Positions 8,470 to 12,416 of a stretch of 12,416 nt of DNA are shown here, one piece after another. The notes beneath the pieces were generated by a model. It had not been told where the DNA came from. It did no database searches and was given only the letters and a program-made list of their open reading frames with translations. This DNA is from Acanthamoeba lenticulata (taxonomy: Eukaryota; Discosea; Longamoebia; Acanthamoebidae): positions 1 through 12,416 of the forward strand of contig NAVB01001808.1 in the NCBI GenBank assembly GCA_002179805.1, read 5' to 3'. Every line of letters starts with the position of its first letter. Position 1 is the first letter of the stretch. The position numbers and the translations under genes are program-made.

Positions 8470-8612
8470 CAGGTCCCCCCTCCTTGCGTTTGGTTGTCAA
8501 TTCTTGAGTTGGCGCCAAAGCGTCTATTATTTTTGATTTATTTCCAGGAAGGCTCCTGTCAGCCCACCCCAGACGCCTTCTTCTTGTAGTACAAGTCCTG
8601 TTATGGGCTTGA
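8470..8612. other. 143-bp spacer between the double-BRCT gene and nibrin
   Basis: On the minus strand it runs from the BRCT gene stop to the nibrin ATG. It contains an AATAAA (in GGAAATAAATC, about 8535-8550), a plausible polyadenylation signal for the BRCT gene, followed by the E2F-like site at 8509-8520 for nibrin. Confidence 0.6.
8509..8520 (-). promoter_or_regulatory. E2F-type site upstream of nibrin
   Basis: The minus strand reads CTTTGGCGCCAA, containing TTTGGCGC, a match to the E2F/DP consensus TTTSSCGC, within a 10-bp palindrome TTGGCGCCAA. It ends 40 bp before the nibrin start codon. The match is seen; binding is inferred. Confidence 0.5.
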
Positions 8613-10097
8613 TCACAAAGAGAATCGCAGAGGCGACACGTTCTCCTTGTCAGTCGAGTGCTTCCGCTTGCTCTTCTTCTTCTTGCCCTCTTCCTTTTCT
8701 TCCTTCTCCTTCTTCTTGGCCTTCTTGTAGTTCTTGATGACCTTCCTGCTCAACAAAGAGGAGGTGGGGTGAGCTTAACAGATTTGGAGAAACGATGTGA
8801 GTAACCATGTGGCCCTATTCCTTCGTACCAGCTGGGCGAGGCGTCCATGGAAAGCTGCACAATGGGCTCAGCGGAGGAGAAGGGGAGGGGCGTCAGGGCG
8901 ACTCGCTGCGCGTGCTCACGTCGCTGGGCAGCGCTTGTCACCGGCGTGGAGGGCACTTGCAGCGTGGACGTTGATGTTGTCGTTGTCGTCGTTGCTGTCG
9001 TTGCTGTCGTTGTTGCTCGCGCCTGAATCATGAACTCGTTGAGGCGGCCCTCGGTGATGATTTTCAGGCCGCGCTGGCGGGCTTGCTTGAACGCGACGGT
9101 ACCGTCGTCGCCCTGGGCCGTGAGCAGGTGCGTCACTTTGCGCGTGATGGACTTGGCCACCTCACCGCCGTTCTCCTCAATGAAGGCTTGCATCTCGGCC
9201 TGCTTCCTCTCGAACCGGCCCAAGAGGAAGAACACCTTCCCCTCGAATCGCCGTCGCTTGATGTGGAGAGGTGTGGACGGTACGTCAACACTTTTGGGCA
9301 CGGACTCCTCTTCGTCTTCTTCCTTCACCTTCACCGTGTTGGTGGTCTGGTCGGTGGTCGCGGCCGGAAGCTTTCGGCGCTTGGCTACCCGCTTCACCAC
9401 TCTCTTCAGCAAACCACCATCTTTCTCACTCTCCTCCTCGTTCTTCACCACCGCCACCGTTGGGTTGGTGTCTCCTCCTTGCTCACCCTCTTCGGACCGA
9501 CTTGCCCGCTTCCTCTTCCTGTCCATCTCCTTTTGTTTTCGCTCTTCGGCCGCCTTCTTCTTCATCTCCTCCTTGGCAGCCATTGCGCGGACGGCTTCTT
9601 CGCGTTCTTCCTCCTGGCGTCGCTGCTCTTCGGCCTCGAACCGCGCCAGCTCGCGCCACACGTGCGCGGTGTCAATGCGCGCAGCCAGTTGGCACGAGTT
9701 GAGAACAGGGATGTTCGACGCGGCGGCTGAACGTGGAAGTGGCGCCTTTTCTGTTTCGCTAAAGATGTGCGTCACCTGCTGGTGCGTGAGTGGCAAGAGA
9801 CCCAAGATGAATGAACTGAACTGAACACACCTCAGGTGATAGCATCGGAACGACGCTGCCTCCGTGGTTTGAGATTAGGGCGGTGAGCTGCTCCCGGCTC
9901 AGGGATTTGCAACTGCCCATTCGGCTTTTGTCCAGAACCAGGATCTGCAAGTACATCTTCAGAAGAAGTGGTGATTAACTGCCTACGGCGATTGGGAAAA
10001 GTACCATTCGGGCAAGATTATTGGTGTTGCCACCTTCGATGAGAGGCTCCAAATTGATCTCGAAGTCAGAGGGGAAGGTTGTGGGAAGGTTTTCCAT
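8613..10097 (-). CDS. Protein with two separated BRCT domains and lysine-rich C terminus
   Basis: Exons 10097-10005, 9944-9831, 9775-8829 and 8745-8613 join in phases 0, 0, 2 for about 428 residues. The second exon could instead begin at 9956 (AAG acceptor), adding four residues. A first BRCT-like segment (about 32-108) has ILVLDKSRMG, LISNHGGSVVPML and VTHIFSE. Residues about 109-166 are an Arg/Glu/Lys-rich predicted coiled coil, followed by acidic and basic patches. A clear BRCT domain at about 246-320 has FEGKVFFLLGRFERK, ENGGEV, KVTHLLT and GLKIITEGRLNEF. A Thr-rich tract follows, then VQLSMDASPSW and a final exon coding an almost pure Lys/Glu segment ending KENVSPLRFSL. BRCT modules bind phosphopeptides or other BRCTs, and the basic segments suggest a nuclear chromatin or DNA-repair protein. 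I do not recognise the orthologue; relations to PARP, RFC1, XRCC1 or TopBP1 families are possible but not shown. An E2F palindrome lies about 98 bp upstream. Confidence 0.78.
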
Positions 10098-10626
10098 GTT
10101 TTGTATGAGGCAAACGCCCCCAAGAGTGAAGGTTGTGAGCACCAAATAGGGCGACAAGTTGTCACAACGTTATGCAAACAGCTTCCAGTTTGTTATTTTG
10201 GCGCCAAAATTCAGTTCAACTGAGACCCATCGATCAGGTCTGAACTGTTTTGTTGGGAAGCTCACCAAAAGTTCGACCACACCCCACTTTGGAAGAGAAG
10301 AGCCAAAAACACTGCTGGTGTCCCAAGGCCAAAGAGCAAGATGTACTCTTGGCGGGGCTCGGGGCAAGTTTTAAATGCGAAAGTTGAATGAAAATTCTTA
10401 ATGTTTTTCATGAAGGCTCAATTCGCCAATCGCCGGGAGAGTTTTTCGCCTGCAAAAGACCGGAAGGACCGGAAACAACACATCAGGGCGCTCTTCAATT
10501 CGTGAGAGGCGAACCCTTCTCGCCCCACAAGCCGCCCCTCCATGTTCTAATCCTCCTGCTACTCTACTCTCCTGACGCCTCCTTTGCCAAATCACTTCAG
10601 CACACATTCCAATTTTTCAGGTCGAC
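10098..10626. other. Divergent intergenic promoter region
   Basis: This region lies between the divergently transcribed double-BRCT gene (minus) and receptor kinase gene (plus). It holds the E2F palindrome at 10195-10210, an ATGCAAA octamer-like motif near 10172, and a 9-bp near-perfect tandem GACCGGAA repeat at 10458-10474. TTTTTCAG at 10613-10620, just before the kinase ATG, could be the acceptor of a 5'-UTR intron. Short ORFs here have no family resemblance. Confidence 0.6.
10195..10210. promoter_or_regulatory. Perfect palindromic E2F site
   Basis: A 16-bp perfect palindrome, ATTTTGGCGCCAAAAT, matches the E2F/DP consensus TTTSSCGC on both strands. It lies 98 bp upstream of the minus-strand BRCT gene ATG (10097) and about 420 bp from the plus-strand kinase ATG, so it most likely serves the BRCT gene. 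Confidence 0.6.
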
Positions 10627-12416
10627 ATGGAACTTCAACGCTTGCCTGCTCTCTTGACCCTCCTCTTTCTTGCCTTCTTCATCTCTGCGCCAGCAGCTCA
10701 ACACCATGATCCTCCTCCGGGCATCATCACACGATTGATTCCCTCCTCGGGCCCGCTCACCTCCACCGACAACATTGTAGCAATTGGCCAAGATCTTAGG
10801 GCAAATGCGACCTACCAGATCTCTTGGGGTACCTACGTCTTTCTTTCTTTTTCAATCGAGTGGCATTCTTTTAGACCCGCGCAGCTGGGACTTGAACACT
10901 CAAATTGACGATTGAATTCGATGTCCCAAAATTCTTTGTTCTTCTCCTTGGTCTTGTTGTGCAGAGGCGGGTATTACCGTGCAGTTCTGCCAGTGGGTCA
11001 ATTCAACCCAGCTGTCTTGCCCCCAGATGCGACCTAGCGGTGCCGGCCCCGTGTCGGTCGCCATCCAGCTGCAAAACCGCGTTCTCAGTCCTGAAAACCT
11101 CACGTTCCTCTACTATGGTGCCTCTCTTTCTCCTCCTTCTTTCCTCTCTTCTCTTATGTCAGAGCTGGCACTGGGCTCATCTCAGCTACTCCTCACACGC
11201 GCAGAGTCGCCCACCCTGTTGAGCCTCGACCCACCATCTGGCAGCATTGGAGGTGGCTACAACGTGCGCGTCTGGGGCTACAACTTCTTCCCCAACCCGC
11301 AGGACGGTGCGTCCCCGCTTGGCTTCGTGTCCTTAACGTGTGTATGGTATTTATTCTTTTAATATTCTGGAAAATTAACTTGATGATGATGGCAGGCATT
11401 TTGTGCAAGTTCGGGGACAAGGTGATCTCGGCCGTGTTCAGCAACCAGACGCTGCCGATCCTGAACGCGACCGCCAGCCCGGTTCCCTCGAGCTCGAGCG
11501 CGGCGCGTGGGCTTCGCGAGGTTCCCCGCGTTTTCGGCAATAACAACAACAATAACAACACCAACGTCAGCAGCGTCATCTGCCTGGGCGTCCCGCCGAC
11601 CACGCAGGAGGTTCGCACTTTTCACTCCATCTTCATGATCATCTCCTCCCTCTTCACTTGAGGATCTCATCGCCTGACTTTTGTTGTCGTTGTCGTTGAT
11701 GGCGAACGCGCCGTAGGGTGCCGTGATGGTGTGGGTGAGCCAGAACGGGCGCGAGTTTACCAACTCGAGCCTCACATTCCACTACAAGGACCCGTCGAAA
11801 CCCACGACCCCGCCGATCACCGCCATCGACATCCTCATCATCGTGTGCGGCTCGGGCGCCCTCCTCGTCATCCCCGCCATCGGCTTCTCCTTCTGGTACG
11901 TCCACGAACTAGTAGTCATATTTTTTATTATTTTCTTATTTTCATACAAAATTACCAGATTTTTTATGAAACTTACTTGAATATATTGAAATAAAAATCA
12001 AGGCTTTACAAGGAGCGAAAGCGACGACGATCGATCCTGCCGTTCACGCAGATCGACATTAAGGAGCGCGGCGTGAAGGAGCCCATCATCGACTACTCGG
12101 AGCTGCACATGATGGGCCCTCCGATCGGCAAGGGCTCTGACGGCATCGTCAACAAGGCCAACTACCGAGGCGCCATCGTCGCCGTCAAGACCTTCATTTC
12201 GTCGTCGCTCAATACCTCGCTCGAAGACTTCAGTCGCGAGATGCGCAACCTCAGCTCGCTCAGCCACCCCAACATCGTCTACCTTGTCGGCTCGTGCACG
12301 ACCCCTTCGCCCTGCATCGTCATGGTTCGTTTTTATCATAATTCTTCTTTTTATTTGCTTCATTTTTTCGAAATCAATTATTATTATTATCTTTATTTCA
12401 GTTCATTTTATGATAT
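10627..12416 (+). CDS. Receptor-like protein kinase with IPT/TIG ectodomain, 5' part
   Basis: Exons 10627-10828, 10965-11117, 11205-11306, 11396-11610, 11717-11895 and 12003-12324 join in phases 1,1,1,0,2 and give the first 391 residues. A signal peptide (about 1-24, hydrophobic core LLTLLFLAFFI) leads to two IPT/TIG-like repeats: about 30-118, starting at ITRLIPSSGPLTSTDNI, and about 119-247, with LLSLDPPSGSIGGGYNVRV. Both show the P-x-SG-x-x-GG-type pattern and Cys typical of such folds. Many N-glycosylation sequons and an Asn run (NNNNNNNT) are present. One membrane helix lies at about 261-284 (IDILIIVCGSGALLVIPAIG), followed by the stop-transfer KERKRRR. The kinase domain then begins with Gly-rich loop IGKGSDGIV (326-333), VAVK (Lys346, ATP-binding), FSREMRNLSSLSHPNIV (probable C-helix Glu363) and VGSCTTPSPCIVM at the hinge. 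This resembles TKL/tyrosine-kinase-like domains. The downstream lobe is outside the window, so activity cannot be judged. The ligand is unknown. Confidence 0.87.
12325..12416 (+). other. Last visible intron of the receptor kinase, 3' end unresolved
   Basis: The donor ATG|GTTCGT at 12325 opens an AT-rich intron. A TTTCAG at 12396-12401 looks like an acceptor but would give FIL and then TGA in the required phase, whereas a kinase hinge residue such as Glu is expected. The true acceptor is probably beyond the window. Confidence 0.5.

Noticed and set aside
9030..9824. 264-residue plus-strand ORF and its overlapping frames opposite the BRCT gene.
   Set aside because: The minus strand carries clear BRCT motifs and correct splice junctions; the plus frame is Ser/Arg/Leu-rich antisense without family features.
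10170..10367. 65-residue minus-strand ORF in the divergent promoter region.
   Set aside because: No motif, no supporting splice signals, and it overlaps the E2F palindrome region.
12402..12416. Next exon of the receptor kinase after TTTCAG.
   Set aside because: In the required phase it gives FIL and a stop, against the conserved hinge of kinases; the real acceptor is more likely beyond the window.

Overview
The window is nuclear DNA of a unicellular eukaryote. Genes are split by many small GT-AG introns (about 32-127 bp), exons are GC-rich, introns and spacers are AT-richer, and intergenic gaps are short. The mix of a MEIS-type TALE homeobox gene, an IPT/TIG-ectodomain receptor kinase, nibrin and an animal-type fucose-1-phosphate guanylyltransferase fits a free-living amoebozoan of the Acanthamoeba kind. 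That placement is inference from gene content and gene structure; no database search was possible.

Layout. (1) 45-1479, plus strand: the last eight exons of a serine carboxypeptidase of family S28 (prolylcarboxypeptidase/DPP7 type), with the 5' part outside the window. (2) 1949-2838, plus: a two-exon TALE homeobox gene with a bipartite MEIS (MEINOX) domain, preceded by a cluster of TGACA cores and a hairpin. (3) 3061-5623, minus: a complete ten-exon fucose-1-phosphate guanylyltransferase, convergent with gene 2. (4) 5717-8469, minus: a complete eight-exon nibrin/NBS1 homologue (FHA, tandem BRCT, MRE11-binding motif, ATM-binding-like motif). (5) 8613-10097, minus: a four-exon protein with two separated BRCT domains and a lysine-rich tail. 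(6) 10627 to the window end, plus: the 5' part of a receptor kinase with signal peptide, two IPT/TIG domains, one membrane segment and the start of a protein kinase domain.

Genes 3, 4 and 5 stand head to tail on the minus strand with gaps of only 93 and 143 bp. Genes 4 and 5 are both BRCT proteins, and each has a GGCGCC-centred E2F-type site just upstream of its start codon, suggesting shared S-phase control of two DNA-damage genes. Three introns (69, 69 and 66 nt) are in frame and stop-free, so they are invisible to simple ORF calling; they are revealed by splice signals together with alignment to known families. One inferred intron is only 32 nt. I found no mobile element, CRISPR array, rRNA or convincing tRNA. 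Nothing here looks like a wholly new multi-gene system; the best leads are the paired E2F sites, the possible TALE autoregulatory cluster, the unassigned double-BRCT protein and the unusual introns.
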